A stretch of DNA of 64,000 bases from Anaerolineales bacterium (GTDB lineage Bacteria > Chloroflexota > Anaerolineae > Anaerolineales > UBA11579), in assembly GCA_016932165.1 (NCBI GenBank), contig JAFGDK010000012.1, positions 1-64,000 of the forward strand, read 5' to 3'. Positions 28,990-37,367 of this stretch are shown in pieces. Position 1 is the first letter of the stretch; every line of letters starts with the position of its first letter. A program made the position numbers and the translations under genes. Below the pieces are notes generated by a model, which made no database searches, was not told the origin of the DNA, and saw nothing but the letters and a program-made list of their open reading frames with translations.

Positions 28990-30687
28990 ATGGCTCACTT
29001 TTATGCAAAATGCATTGACTGCGGTCACGAAGCACCCTATACAGCCACATCTGTCTCCTGCCAGAACTGCGGCAGCGAATGGCGGGAAACAGTATATGAT
29101 TTTGAAAAACTGAAAGAAAATTTTCCCGAACGGATTAAAAATCGCCCTTTTGGCTTGTGGCGTTATAAGGAACTACTCCCTGTCAACAATCCGAATCTGG
29201 ATTTGACTCTGGGTGAAGGCGGCACTCCCCTGCTGAAAGCCTCCAACCTTGGATTGATGCTGGGCATCCCCCACCTGTACATGAAAGATGAACGCCAGGG
29301 GCCAACCACGTCTTTTAAAGATCGACAAGCCGCGGTGACAATTGCCGCCTTGAGAGAGGCCGGGGTACAGGAGGCGGTGATCGCTTCCACCGGGAATGTA
29401 GCCATTTCCTACTCAGCCTATGCTGCCCGGGCAGGGATCAAACTGTGGGCTTTCATCACCAGTCTGGTCCCGCCTGTCAAGATGCGAGAGGTTGCGCTTT
29501 ACGGCACCCAGGTTGTGAAGGTGACGGGTAACTATGATGAAGCCAAGCAAATCGCAGCGGAATTTGCCAGGGAACGTGCCCTCTATGTAGACAAAGGGGT
29601 GCGCTCTATCACCACTGTGGATGCAATGAAGACGATTACGCTGGAGGTTTCAGAACAGCTTACAGAAATCCTCGGACCGCCAGATACCACGCGTGATGGG
29701 GTTCCCGAAACTTCCATCTACCGGGCACCCGACTGGTACATCCAATCGGTGAGTGGCGGCATGGGACCAGTAGGGGTGCTAAAAGGATATAGCGAGTTGC
29801 ACACCATGGGATTGGTCGATAAAACCCCAAAGATCGCTAACCTGCAAGCCGCAGGATGCGCCCCCATGGTGCATGCCTGGAAAGAGGGCAAAACAGTTGC
29901 TGATCCTGTCCGCACGCCGCGCACACACATCGCCACACTCGCCACCGGGGACCCGGGCCGCACTTATACCCTCCTGCGTGAACGGATGCTGGCCGCCAGC
30001 GGCGGCACCTTTGAAGCGGTGACAGATGAAGAAGCCTTCAAAGCGATGCACATCCTTGCCAAGATGGAAGGTGTTTCCGTAGAACCCGCCACAGCCGTGG
30101 CATTTGCAGGACTGATCAAGATGGTGCGCGAGGGACAGATCAAATCGACCGATGTGGTTGTGATCAACATCACCGGGCACACCATCCCAGTAGAGCAGGA
30201 AGTGATCGGCGATAACTGGGCTACAGATGTGGAATTCCCGCTGGAAGGAATTGACCAGGCCATGCCCGCTGAGGACGGTCTGCTGGCTGCCCTCAACCGG
30301 GTGACGGATGACCGTTACCCCCGGGTGGCAATCGTGGATGACCATCCGCATGTACGCCTGCTGATCAGGCGGATTTTACAGGCTCAAGGCAAATACGAAC
30401 TCTTCGAGGCCGAAGACGGCCGGTCTGCCTTAAAACTGATCCGTGGGGAGAAGCCCGATCTGGTGATTTTGGACCTGATGATGCCTGAACTGGATGGATT
30501 CTCTGTGCTGGATGCGCTAAGAAGTGATCCGGCTACAGCCAGTATTCCAGTGATTGTGGTCACTGCGCAGGAACTGACAACCAAGGAAAAACAACGGCTT
30601 GAAGGACAGATCCAATCCCTGATGCAAAAGGGGGATTTTGTCAGTGAGGAACTGCTGGACGAGGTGCGATCTCTGATTAAAGAATAG
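28990..30687 (+). CDS. Threonine synthase-like PLP enzyme fused to a receiver domain
   Basis: A 565-residue fusion. The N-terminus has a zinc-ribbon pattern (C8, C11, C24, C27), then a fold-type II PLP enzyme domain of the ThrC family to about residue 420: GEGGTPLL, the PLP lysine K110 in TTSFKDR, and a glycine-rich SVSGGMGPVG where ThrC enzymes bind the cofactor phosphate. The C-terminal receiver at about 443-565 has acidic residues D450-D451, phospho-acceptor D495 (VILDLMMPELDG), T525 and K547. Threonine synthase makes threonine from O-phosphohomoserine, but the QGPTTSFKDR region differs from the usual NPTGSFKDR, so the substrate is uncertain. A receiver on a biosynthetic enzyme is very unusual. 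It follows the hybrid kinase by 19 bases, suggesting control by phosphorylation. Confidence 0.88.
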   Translation: MAHFYAKCIDCGHEAPYTATSVSCQNCGSEWRETVYDFEKLKENFPERIKNRPFGLWRYKELLPVNNPNLDLTLGEGGTPLLKASNLGLMLGIPHLYMKDERQGPTTSFKDRQAAVTIAALREAGVQEAVIASTGNVAISYSAYAARAGIKLWAFITSLVPPVKMREVALYGTQVVKVTGNYDEAKQIAAEFARERALYVDKGVRSITTVDAMKTITLEVSEQLTEILGPPDTTRDGVPETSIYRAPDWYIQSVSGGMGPVGVLKGYSELHTMGLVDKTPKIANLQAAGCAPMVHAWKEGKTVADPVRTPRTHIATLATGDPGRTYTLLRERMLAASGGTFEAVTDEEAFKAMHILAKMEGVSVEPATAVAFAGLIKMVREGQIKSTDVVVINITGHTIPVEQEVIGDNWATDVEFPLEGIDQAMPAEDGLLAALNRVTDDRYPRVAIVDDHPHVRLLIRRILQAQGKYELFEAEDGRSALKLIRGEKPDLVILDLMMPELDGFSVLDALRSDPATASIPVIVVTAQELTTKEKQRLEGQIQSLMQKGDFVSEELLDEVRSLIKE

Positions 30688-30726
30688 TTGACCACAAATC
30701 ATAGAGAAGATCACCATCACCTATTG

Positions 30727-30755
30727 TTGACAAAAGCGCCCAGTCAAACGAATAG
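30727..30755 (+). promoter_or_regulatory. Weak candidate promoter for the EamA gene
   Basis: A perfect TTGACA at 30727-30732 lies in the 83-base gap before the EamA gene. The hexamer 17 bases downstream (GAATAG, 30750-30755) is a poor -10, so this site is doubtful. No terminator hairpin separates the EamA gene from the operon upstream, and read-through is possible. Confidence 0.25.
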
Positions 30756-30770
30756 GTAGTTTAAACAAGC

Positions 30771-31766
30771 ATGGATGAAACCCTGGAAATTTCTGTGAAG
30801 AAGAAAATTAACCTGCGTGCAAAAGGGATCAACGCAGCTTTGTTTTCTGCATTCTTCCTTGGCCTTGCCCCAATATTTGGCAAACAAGCGATTGAAATGG
30901 GCGTCAATCCGCTGGGTGTGGTGGCCATGCGCACATTATTTGCCACCTTATTGCTCTTCGTAGCGATGCTTCTTTTCCAGCGGAAGTATCTGTATATCTA
31001 TCCTGCAGGGCTGATCGGCTGCTTGATGGCCGGGATAATCAACGGAATTGGGTCGCTGTTCTATTACAGCGCACTGGGGAAGATTGATGCCGGTCTGGGA
31101 CAGATGCTGTATATGCTCTACCCCTTCTTTGTGGCTTTCTGGATGTTTCTTGACAAACAATCGATCAGCCGGATCACGATCTACCGTTTGTTGATTGCGG
31201 TGCCAGCAGTATTCTTGGTGGTGCAAACCGGTGAAAATTCTTCCGGCGAGGTTTGGATCGGAATTCTCATGATGCTGGTCTCATCGGTATTGTATGCCTT
31301 GCATCTGCCGGTTAACCAGCGGGTGCTATATGACATTCCTGCTCCAACTGTGACACTCTACACCCTGCTGGCGATGAGCGTGGTAGTGGTACCCACTTAT
31401 TTACTCTCGGGCCAATACCAGCATCCAGTAGAGATTAATGGCGCCTGGGTTCCAGTACTGATGCTAACCTTGGTGACTTTCTTTTCAAGGTTGACTTTGT
31501 TCACCGGTGTTAAGCACCTTGGAGGGTTGCAGACAGCTTTGCTGGGTTTGAGCGAACTGCTGATCACCCTAATCCTCTCTATCATCTGGCTGGGGGAATC
31601 CCTCACATGGATGCAGTGGATCGGAGCAGGGTTGATATGTACCAGTCTTTTCCTGGTGGCCATTGAAAAGCCTCAACAGCGTCCCAAACCACAGGGTGGA
31701 TTCCTGGGCTGGTTGAGTTCTCCTCAAGCGCTCTCACCGCGCGATATTTTTAGAACCAGGGATTGA
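30771..31766 (+). CDS. EamA/DMT-family membrane transporter
   Basis: A 331-residue integral membrane protein with about ten hydrophobic helices arranged as two EamA repeats (about 25-160 and 175-315), the layout of drug/metabolite transporters. A Lys-rich cytoplasmic N-terminus and a Pro-rich C-terminal tail flank them. Family members mostly export amino acids, nucleotides or other small metabolites; the substrate cannot be told from sequence alone. It follows the receiver-tagged ThrC-like gene after 83 bases, so export of a threonine-related compound is a thought, not a conclusion. It converges with the regulator gene on the other strand with 42 bases between them and no clear terminator. 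Confidence 0.85.
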   Translation: MDETLEISVKKKINLRAKGINAALFSAFFLGLAPIFGKQAIEMGVNPLGVVAMRTLFATLLLFVAMLLFQRKYLYIYPAGLIGCLMAGIINGIGSLFYYSALGKIDAGLGQMLYMLYPFFVAFWMFLDKQSISRITIYRLLIAVPAVFLVVQTGENSSGEVWIGILMMLVSSVLYALHLPVNQRVLYDIPAPTVTLYTLLAMSVVVVPTYLLSGQYQHPVEINGAWVPVLMLTLVTFFSRLTLFTGVKHLGGLQTALLGLSELLITLILSIIWLGESLTWMQWIGAGLICTSLFLVAIEKPQQRPKPQGGFLGWLSSPQALSPRDIFRTRD

Positions 31767-31808
31767 GATCCACGTCAAAGAAGCCATGGATGTAAATTCT
31801 GTCGGTTG

Positions 31809-32588
31809 TTACTTGCCATCAAAGACATAGCCGGTGCCGCGCACGTTGATGATCCAGTCATCTCCGCCCTCGAATTGGGCCAGCTTACGGCGCAGCCGAC
31901 TCACCAGAGGGCGCATGATCTCCGGGGCTTCCCAATCCGTGGTCTGGTAGCCCTGCACGAGGAACACCAGATCCTTGTGTGAGAGTACTCTGCCGCGGTT
32001 CTCCAGAAGAATTTGCATCAGCTTGCCTTCTGTCGGCGTTAGCTGCACCTTGTCTTCCTCGCTGGTCCAGATCTCGCGGCGTTCCAGATCGATTTTGACG
32101 TTATTGCCCACCACCAGCACCGTGCGGGAGATTTCCATCGGCTCACCAGCAGATTCTGAATCACGCAATTCCTGGATCGAGGCTTCCATCTGCGCAAGCA
32201 GCAGCTGCTTGCGTTCCAGATCATGTTTTTCAGATATCCCGGCAGATACACTGGCGATCAACTCTTCTGGCCTGGCTGGTTTGAGGATATAATCGTGCGC
32301 CCCCTCGCGCAGCGCTTCAATCGCAGATTCGAGAGAACCATGGGCAGTGAGCATGATCACCTTGCATTTGGGAGCATTTTCAGAGGCAAATTTCAACACT
32401 TCAAGGCCATCCACGCCCGGCATTTTCAGGTCTAGCAGCATCAGGTCAAAGCTGCTGGTTTCCAGCACTTCCATCGCCTGCTTTCCATCACCTACAGAGG
32501 TCACCTGAAAACCCTCCAGCTTTAATATCTCCTCCAGTGATTTTCGCATGGTACGTTCATCATCAACGATTAAAATTTTTCCCTTCAT
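31809..32588 (-). CDS. OmpR-type response regulator (receiver plus winged helix)
   Basis: A 259-residue DNA-binding response regulator. The receiver (about 1-120) has acidic D9-D10, phospho-acceptor D53 (LMLLDLKMPG), a switch threonine in MLTAHG and the KPA lysine. A charged helical linker of about 40 residues joins it to an OmpR/PhoB winged helix at about 165-258 (LTPTEGKLMQILL, then VSRLRRKL and VRGTGYVF). The linker is longer than usual for the family. The gene overlaps the upstream kinase by 4 bases (ATGA), so it is the output of the three-gene relay on this strand. Its target promoters are unknown. Confidence 0.92.
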   Translation of the reverse strand: MKGKILIVDDERTMRKSLEEILKLEGFQVTSVGDGKQAMEVLETSSFDLMLLDLKMPGVDGLEVLKFASENAPKCKVIMLTAHGSLESAIEALREGAHDYILKPARPEELIASVSAGISEKHDLERKQLLLAQMEASIQELRDSESAGEPMEISRTVLVVGNNVKIDLERREIWTSEEDKVQLTPTEGKLMQILLENRGRVLSHKDLVFLVQGYQTTDWEAPEIMRPLVSRLRRKLAQFEGGDDWIINVRGTGYVFDGK

Positions 32589-34177
32589 TTCTTTACCTCC
32601 ATCGGGATGGTCACCCTGAAGCAGGCTCCCGGTTGGTCATTCTCTATCAACTGCAGCGCCCCGTTATGGGCCGTCAGGATTCCGTAACTCACAGAAAGTC
32701 CCAACCCGGTACCCTCTTCACCCGAGCTGACAAACGGCTCAAAAATCGTGTCCTTCATTTCTGGAATGACACCAGGACCGCAATCCTGAAAATCTACATG
32801 CAGCACATCATCCTTTACTGCTGCGCTGATCTTAATCGTACCGCCATCTGGCATCACATCCATCGCATTCAGCACCAGGTTGAAAAATACTTGCTGGATC
32901 TGGTTGCTGACTACCGGAACGAACGGCAGATCAGGCGGAAAATCTCGCTGAATTTTCACCTCCTGGCTGCGCAGCTGCTTATCCAGCAAGGCCAGCACCT
33001 TCTCTACCAGGTCAACAATATCGGTTGGCGTTTTTTTCATTGCGCCGGGCCGGTAGAATTCAAGCATCCTTTGTACAGTGTGCATTAAACGGGCCAATTC
33101 CTCATCTGCCATCTCCAGGTATTCAGCTTGTTTTTCCTTGCTGAGTTCTTCCCGCTGGCTGAGATGCAGGCAATTTTGCACCGCTTGAAGCGGGTTATTA
33201 ACCTCATGGGCAATCGAGGCTGTTAACCGCCCAACGGCAGACATTTTTTCTGCCTGGATTAGAGCACGTTGTGATTGCTCTATCTGTCGAAGAGAGTCTC
33301 GTAAATCTTCATACAGGCGTGCATTCTCAAGTGCAATATCTGCCTGGCGGGACAGCAAACCAAACATTTCCACATCCGCAATATTAAATCCCGGTTTATT
33401 ATCTCCCCTTGAAGCGGCGAAGACCATCGAACTGCCTCCCCGCCGGACGGGGATACAGATCACCCCTGTCAGGTTTTCAGCGATAAGTAGCTCCTGGAAA
33501 TCTGGACTGCCAGGACCTTCCCGATTCACCCAGATGGGCACATCCCAGTGATCTGCGCGGGCAACAATCCCCCCACTTGCGCGGGCATGCTCTTCAGGCA
33601 GGCACCAGCCCGTCTCACCCACCAATGAGATGAAACTGTCTCCAGCCTTGCGGTGATAGATCATCGCATGGTCGGCATCTAACTGATCTTTGATTGTCTC
33701 TAAAATCAGCCCTACAAGCGTTTCAGTTCGTGTTTCGGAGAACAGCTTTTCCGCTACCCAGAGCAAAGGGCGGATGGCGCGTAACCTCGAGATTTCCTGC
33801 TTTTCTCGACGCGCCTTCAGCGCATCCTGCACTGTCCTGACCAGATCATCTCCTTTTTCAAAAGGTTTGAGGATCAAGCCGTCTGCTCCCTGTCGCAGCG
33901 CCTTGATGGCGGTTTCAAGTGTGCCATACCCGGTCATAATCACAACCGCGATCTCAGGCTGAAGCTGGCGCACCTGATCGATGACAGCAAAACCGTCCAT
34001 TCCAGGCATACGGATATCAACGAGCAACAGGTCGAATTTAAATTCGCCCAGTCTTTCTACCCCAACTGCGGGGTCTGAGATCCCATCAACATCGTAATTT
34101 GCTCGGGACAGCAGCCGGGTGCACAGGCGGACAATGCCTTCTTCATCATCAATGATAAATATCGATCCTTCAGCCAT
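32585..34177 (-). CDS. Receiver-GAF-histidine kinase
   Basis: A 530-residue soluble protein with an unusual domain order: receiver first (D54, LLLVDIRMPG; lysine in ILKPFEKG), GAF-like domain at about 140-280, then HisKA with the phospho-histidine in SIAHEVNNPLQ and a HATPase domain (NLVLNAMDVM, DCGPGV, GTGLGLS). The kinase core resembles the NtrB/PAS-kinase subgroup. The N-terminal receiver suggests it takes a phosphoryl group or signal from the multi-GAF kinase encoded just upstream (2-base gap), then acts on the winged-helix regulator encoded just downstream (4-base overlap). A GGAAGG ribosome-binding site precedes the ATG. It is not paralogous to the kinase-less sensors. Confidence 0.9.
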   Translation of the reverse strand: MAEGSIFIIDDEEGIVRLCTRLLSRANYDVDGISDPAVGVERLGEFKFDLLLVDIRMPGMDGFAVIDQVRQLQPEIAVVIMTGYGTLETAIKALRQGADGLILKPFEKGDDLVRTVQDALKARREKQEISRLRAIRPLLWVAEKLFSETRTETLVGLILETIKDQLDADHAMIYHRKAGDSFISLVGETGWCLPEEHARASGGIVARADHWDVPIWVNREGPGSPDFQELLIAENLTGVICIPVRRGGSSMVFAASRGDNKPGFNIADVEMFGLLSRQADIALENARLYEDLRDSLRQIEQSQRALIQAEKMSAVGRLTASIAHEVNNPLQAVQNCLHLSQREELSKEKQAEYLEMADEELARLMHTVQRMLEFYRPGAMKKTPTDIVDLVEKVLALLDKQLRSQEVKIQRDFPPDLPFVPVVSNQIQQVFFNLVLNAMDVMPDGGTIKISAAVKDDVLHVDFQDCGPGVIPEMKDTIFEPFVSSGEEGTGLGLSVSYGILTAHNGALQLIENDQPGACFRVTIPMEVKK

Positions 34178-34179
34178 AA

Positions 34180-37100
34180 TCAGCCTTCCCGCTCATCCCG
34201 CTGGATGGGCAGCCAAATGGTAAATGTAGCCCCTTCACCTTTTGTTGAAACCACATCAATATACCCGCCGTGTTCAGAAACAATCGAATAACTTACCGAA
34301 AGACCTAATCCGGTTCCTTCCCCGCTGGGTTTGGTGGTAAAGAAAGGTTCAAAAATTTTGTCCATATGCTCTTCTTCAATCCCAATCCCGGTATCTTCAA
34401 TTCTTATACCCAGCCAGTCGTCTTCTTCCCGCTTTTCGATCAAGGACTGGATGAACAGTTCTCCACCCTCTGGCATTGCCTGAATGGCATTGTGCACCAG
34501 ATTTAAAATTACCTGGTGCATCTGGTTGCGGTCCGCGCGGATCAGCGGAATATCTCCCCAAAGTTCCATCCGCACAGTGATATTCTCGGTTGACGCCAGA
34601 TGCTGGATCATCTGCATTACAGTGGTGATGATCTCATTCAGGTCTGTCTCCACTCTCAGAAAATCCGATTGCCGGGAGAAATCCAGCAGGCGCCGGACAA
34701 CTGTCCGGGAACGCTGGGCTTCGCGGAGAACCAGGTTCATATCCTCATGTTCAGGCGAGTCTTCAGGAAACGAATCAAGCAGCAATTCAGCGAACCCGGT
34801 AACGGTGGTGAGCGGGTTATTGAGTTCATGGGCGACTGCGGCAGCCATTTCACCCACGGCAGCAAGCTTGGCAGACCGGACCAGGCGTTCTTCGGCAAGC
34901 CGCTGCGCCTGCATACGGAGCTCAAGCTCCTGGTAAAGGCGGGCATTGCGGATGAAAATGGCAAGCAGAGGGGCGAGCAGTTCCAATGTTCGGATGTCGT
35001 TGTGGGTGAATTCCCTCGCTGGCCGGTCATCTTGCACCACAAGTGTTCCGATTACCTCACCCTTTAGCTTCAGCGGAACCCCGGCCACCGTGGTGAACGG
35101 CGCTTTGAAGGCATTCTCTTGCCTGCCGCGCCAGGAATTAAAATCTGCAATGGCAAGAGGTTCCCCCCGGGCAGCAACCCGGCCTGTGACGCCATCGTTG
35201 AATTTGAAGCGGTAGCCGCTGTACTCCTGCCAGGGATTTTCTGAGACTAAAACCTCAATCACTTCCTCTTCCTGGTTGACGAGCCCCAATTCAGCCCCGT
35301 GGGCATCGATCAATGTGCGCACCCGATTCACCACGCGTTTCAGCAGCGTTTCCAGTTCAATATCTGTGCCGATGTCCAGGGCAGTTTCACGCACAGCCTC
35401 CAGCTGCCTGACACTCTGCTGCAATTGGACAGTCTGGTGGACATTGGTAAACACACTCGATAAAATTCCTGCAATTGCCTCTAACACCGCCAGATCGGTC
35501 TCATCGACACAGCCTTTTCGCTGGTATTCCACACTGAGCACTCCGAAGATATGGTTACCAGATCGCAGCGGCACCCACATTCCAGATCCCGGTTCCCAGC
35601 CCGGGATGGGAACATAATCAGAGGATTGTCTGACATCATGCAACAAGACACTGTTCCCAAAGGAGATCACCTCTCCGGGGATTCCAAGGCTGCGCGAGAA
35701 GCGGAAACCATGAGGCATGTCCGCAATCTCAACCCCAGCCACCCCTTCAGCGACCAATTCATCCAATTCTGGATCCAAAATCATGACCAGCACCATGCCA
35801 TGGTTGAATTTTTCAGCCATTAGTTGGGCGGTTCGGCTGGCGATTAATGAAAGGTCTGATAATCCCAGGATTTCCTGAACAATCTCATTGACTGCCTGCA
35901 TTGCCCCTGCCCGGTCGCGCATTTCAGCATTCAAGCGGGTATTAAGAATAATGCTGGCAAGCTGGCTGGTGAGGACGGAAATATACTTTTCATCCTGCTC
36001 TGAGAAAGCTGCGGGGCGATCGCTTTCGAGGGTGAGAACACCCACCAACTGCCCGCGGAATTTCATCGGAGCAAGCATAATTGAGATGGCGGTTGAACCC
36101 GGAGATTTTGGTTGATGATTTGGATGCAAATTGTCTATGCGCAACACTTGGCCGATTTCCAGCACATTGCGCTCAAGCCTTAAATGTCCTTCTTCAATTC
36201 CCATCGCAGTCTCATCAGACAACAGGATCCGCTTCCCCTCTTCATCATAGAGGGTAATGCCTGCCCGGGTCGCATCAAAGGCGCGTTGAATCATCACTTC
36301 CCCTCGTTCGATGACCTGGCAGAGATCCAACCCTGCTCCACCAAACGAAGCTAACTCGTTCAGCAATGCAAACCGCTGCAGATAATAGGCGGCTTCATCA
36401 CCCAGGATACTTTTTTCAACCGAAGGCGCGACATGACTGCCGATGGCCGTGGCAGCCTCAAGATCTGCCGGATTGAAGGGCTTTTTCCGGCCCAGAATCA
36501 AGAAACCAATCAAACGCAGGCCGATCACCATTGGAATTCCCAGCAAGTCAGCTGCTGGAAAGCTGCCCAGTTCTTCTGGAATCAGATCTGCGCTAAGGGC
36601 AAATGCGGTTTGAGATTGCAGCTTTTGAGCCAATGGGGTAATTTCATCCACAAAAAATGAACGTGACAGGAATTGATCAGGGGCATGATCCACTGCCCGG
36701 ATCGTGAAATCATCCCCAGCCCGAATGGCCAGCAGCCCTAGGTCAGCCGATAGAGCCTTCCTCACTGTGGCTAAGATCACCTGCAAGCTGGCGGCCAAGT
36801 CCAGTGAACTCCCTGCTGGCGGGATGTTTAGCTTGGGCGGATAATCTCCAAGAGTACTGGAGAAAAAACCATCATCTGGGTGGTCAATCAAACTGTGAAG
36901 GAAGCTGAGGTCGGTTTTCCTCAAAACCCCCGCCCCAATCAGGAGGATTTCGTCTCCAGCCTGTGTTGGAATTGCATATACCCGCTGTACCCCCAATTCT
37001 GAATCAGCCGCTTTCAGAGTACGATAACTCGATTGCTTTGAGAGCGCTTTGGTCAGCCAGGTTGAGTTTGCGGAAATTGCAACAAAATCATTCAGGGTGG

Positions 37101-37242
37101 TTTTTTGGGTTCCCTTTAATCCAAAGGTGTTATCAATCACCCAGTTACTGCCTTTTCGACGCAAATAAGCCCCCCATTCCAAAGTTGAATGCTGGCTTGC
37201 ATAACGCAGGCAGTCAGAAAGTCTTTGCTTTTTAGATCCCAA
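34180..37242 (-). CDS. Multi-GAF sensor histidine kinase
   Basis: A soluble kinase of about 1020 residues: a divergent N-terminal region, about four GAF domains (roughly 145-280, 295-450, 460-610, 625-775), then HisKA with the histidine in VAHELNNPLTT near residue 804 and HATPase (NLVHNAIQAM, EDTGIGI, GTGLGLS). There is no ATG near the start. Three consecutive TTG codons (37248, 37245, 37242) follow a GGAGGG that touches the first, so I chose the third, which gives 6 bases of spacing. It is the first gene of a three-gene relay operon that converges on the large sensor operon. TTG initiation would keep its synthesis low. Confidence 0.88.
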   Translation of the reverse strand: MGSKKQRLSDCLRYASQHSTLEWGAYLRRKGSNWVIDNTFGLKGTQKTTLNDFVAISANSTWLTKALSKQSSYRTLKAADSELGVQRVYAIPTQAGDEILLIGAGVLRKTDLSFLHSLIDHPDDGFFSSTLGDYPPKLNIPPAGSSLDLAASLQVILATVRKALSADLGLLAIRAGDDFTIRAVDHAPDQFLSRSFFVDEITPLAQKLQSQTAFALSADLIPEELGSFPAADLLGIPMVIGLRLIGFLILGRKKPFNPADLEAATAIGSHVAPSVEKSILGDEAAYYLQRFALLNELASFGGAGLDLCQVIERGEVMIQRAFDATRAGITLYDEEGKRILLSDETAMGIEEGHLRLERNVLEIGQVLRIDNLHPNHQPKSPGSTAISIMLAPMKFRGQLVGVLTLESDRPAAFSEQDEKYISVLTSQLASIILNTRLNAEMRDRAGAMQAVNEIVQEILGLSDLSLIASRTAQLMAEKFNHGMVLVMILDPELDELVAEGVAGVEIADMPHGFRFSRSLGIPGEVISFGNSVLLHDVRQSSDYVPIPGWEPGSGMWVPLRSGNHIFGVLSVEYQRKGCVDETDLAVLEAIAGILSSVFTNVHQTVQLQQSVRQLEAVRETALDIGTDIELETLLKRVVNRVRTLIDAHGAELGLVNQEEEVIEVLVSENPWQEYSGYRFKFNDGVTGRVAARGEPLAIADFNSWRGRQENAFKAPFTTVAGVPLKLKGEVIGTLVVQDDRPAREFTHNDIRTLELLAPLLAIFIRNARLYQELELRMQAQRLAEERLVRSAKLAAVGEMAAAVAHELNNPLTTVTGFAELLLDSFPEDSPEHEDMNLVLREAQRSRTVVRRLLDFSRQSDFLRVETDLNEIITTVMQMIQHLASTENITVRMELWGDIPLIRADRNQMHQVILNLVHNAIQAMPEGGELFIQSLIEKREEDDWLGIRIEDTGIGIEEEHMDKIFEPFFTTKPSGEGTGLGLSVSYSIVSEHGGYIDVVSTKGEGATFTIWLPIQRDEREG

Positions 37243-37265
37243 CAACAACCCTCCAGATTGTTAGC

Positions 37266-37295
37266 ATTATAGAATAAAATACCCGCTTTTGCCTG
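37266..37295 (-). promoter_or_regulatory. Candidate promoter of the three-gene relay operon
   Basis: On the - strand a perfect TATAAT (37266-37271) lies about 20 bases upstream of the GGAGGG ribosome-binding site of the multi-GAF kinase. The -35 region at 37290-37295 reads CAGGCA at 18 bases spacing, a weak match. The -10 element is convincing; the -35 is not. Confidence 0.5.
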
Positions 37296-37314
37296 CCATA
37301 ACCAACCCCCAACA

Positions 37315-37323
37315 TGATATACT
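37315..37323 (+). promoter_or_regulatory. Candidate extended -10 promoter of the alanine dehydrogenase-like gene
   Basis: The sequence TGATATACT at 37315-37323 forms an extended -10 element (TG, one base, TATACT). No good -35 exists at normal spacing; TTGCCT at 37289-37294 is too far. It lies 45 bases before the start ATG and is divergent from the relay operon promoter. Confidence 0.4.
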
Positions 37324-37367
37324 CGTGCATAGAGATTGCCCCTTCCAGCAAAACAGGAGCAGACCAG

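Noticed and set aside
29779-30351. Open frame of 190 codons on the - strand inside the ThrC-like fusion gene
   Set aside because: Antisense to a gene with strong family motifs; no own start signal.
28990-30687. Possibility that the ThrC-receiver fusion is an assembly or frameshift artefact joining two genes
   Set aside because: Both domains are in one continuous frame with a natural linker of about 20 residues, and no ribosome-binding site and start for a separate receiver gene is seen near residue 440.
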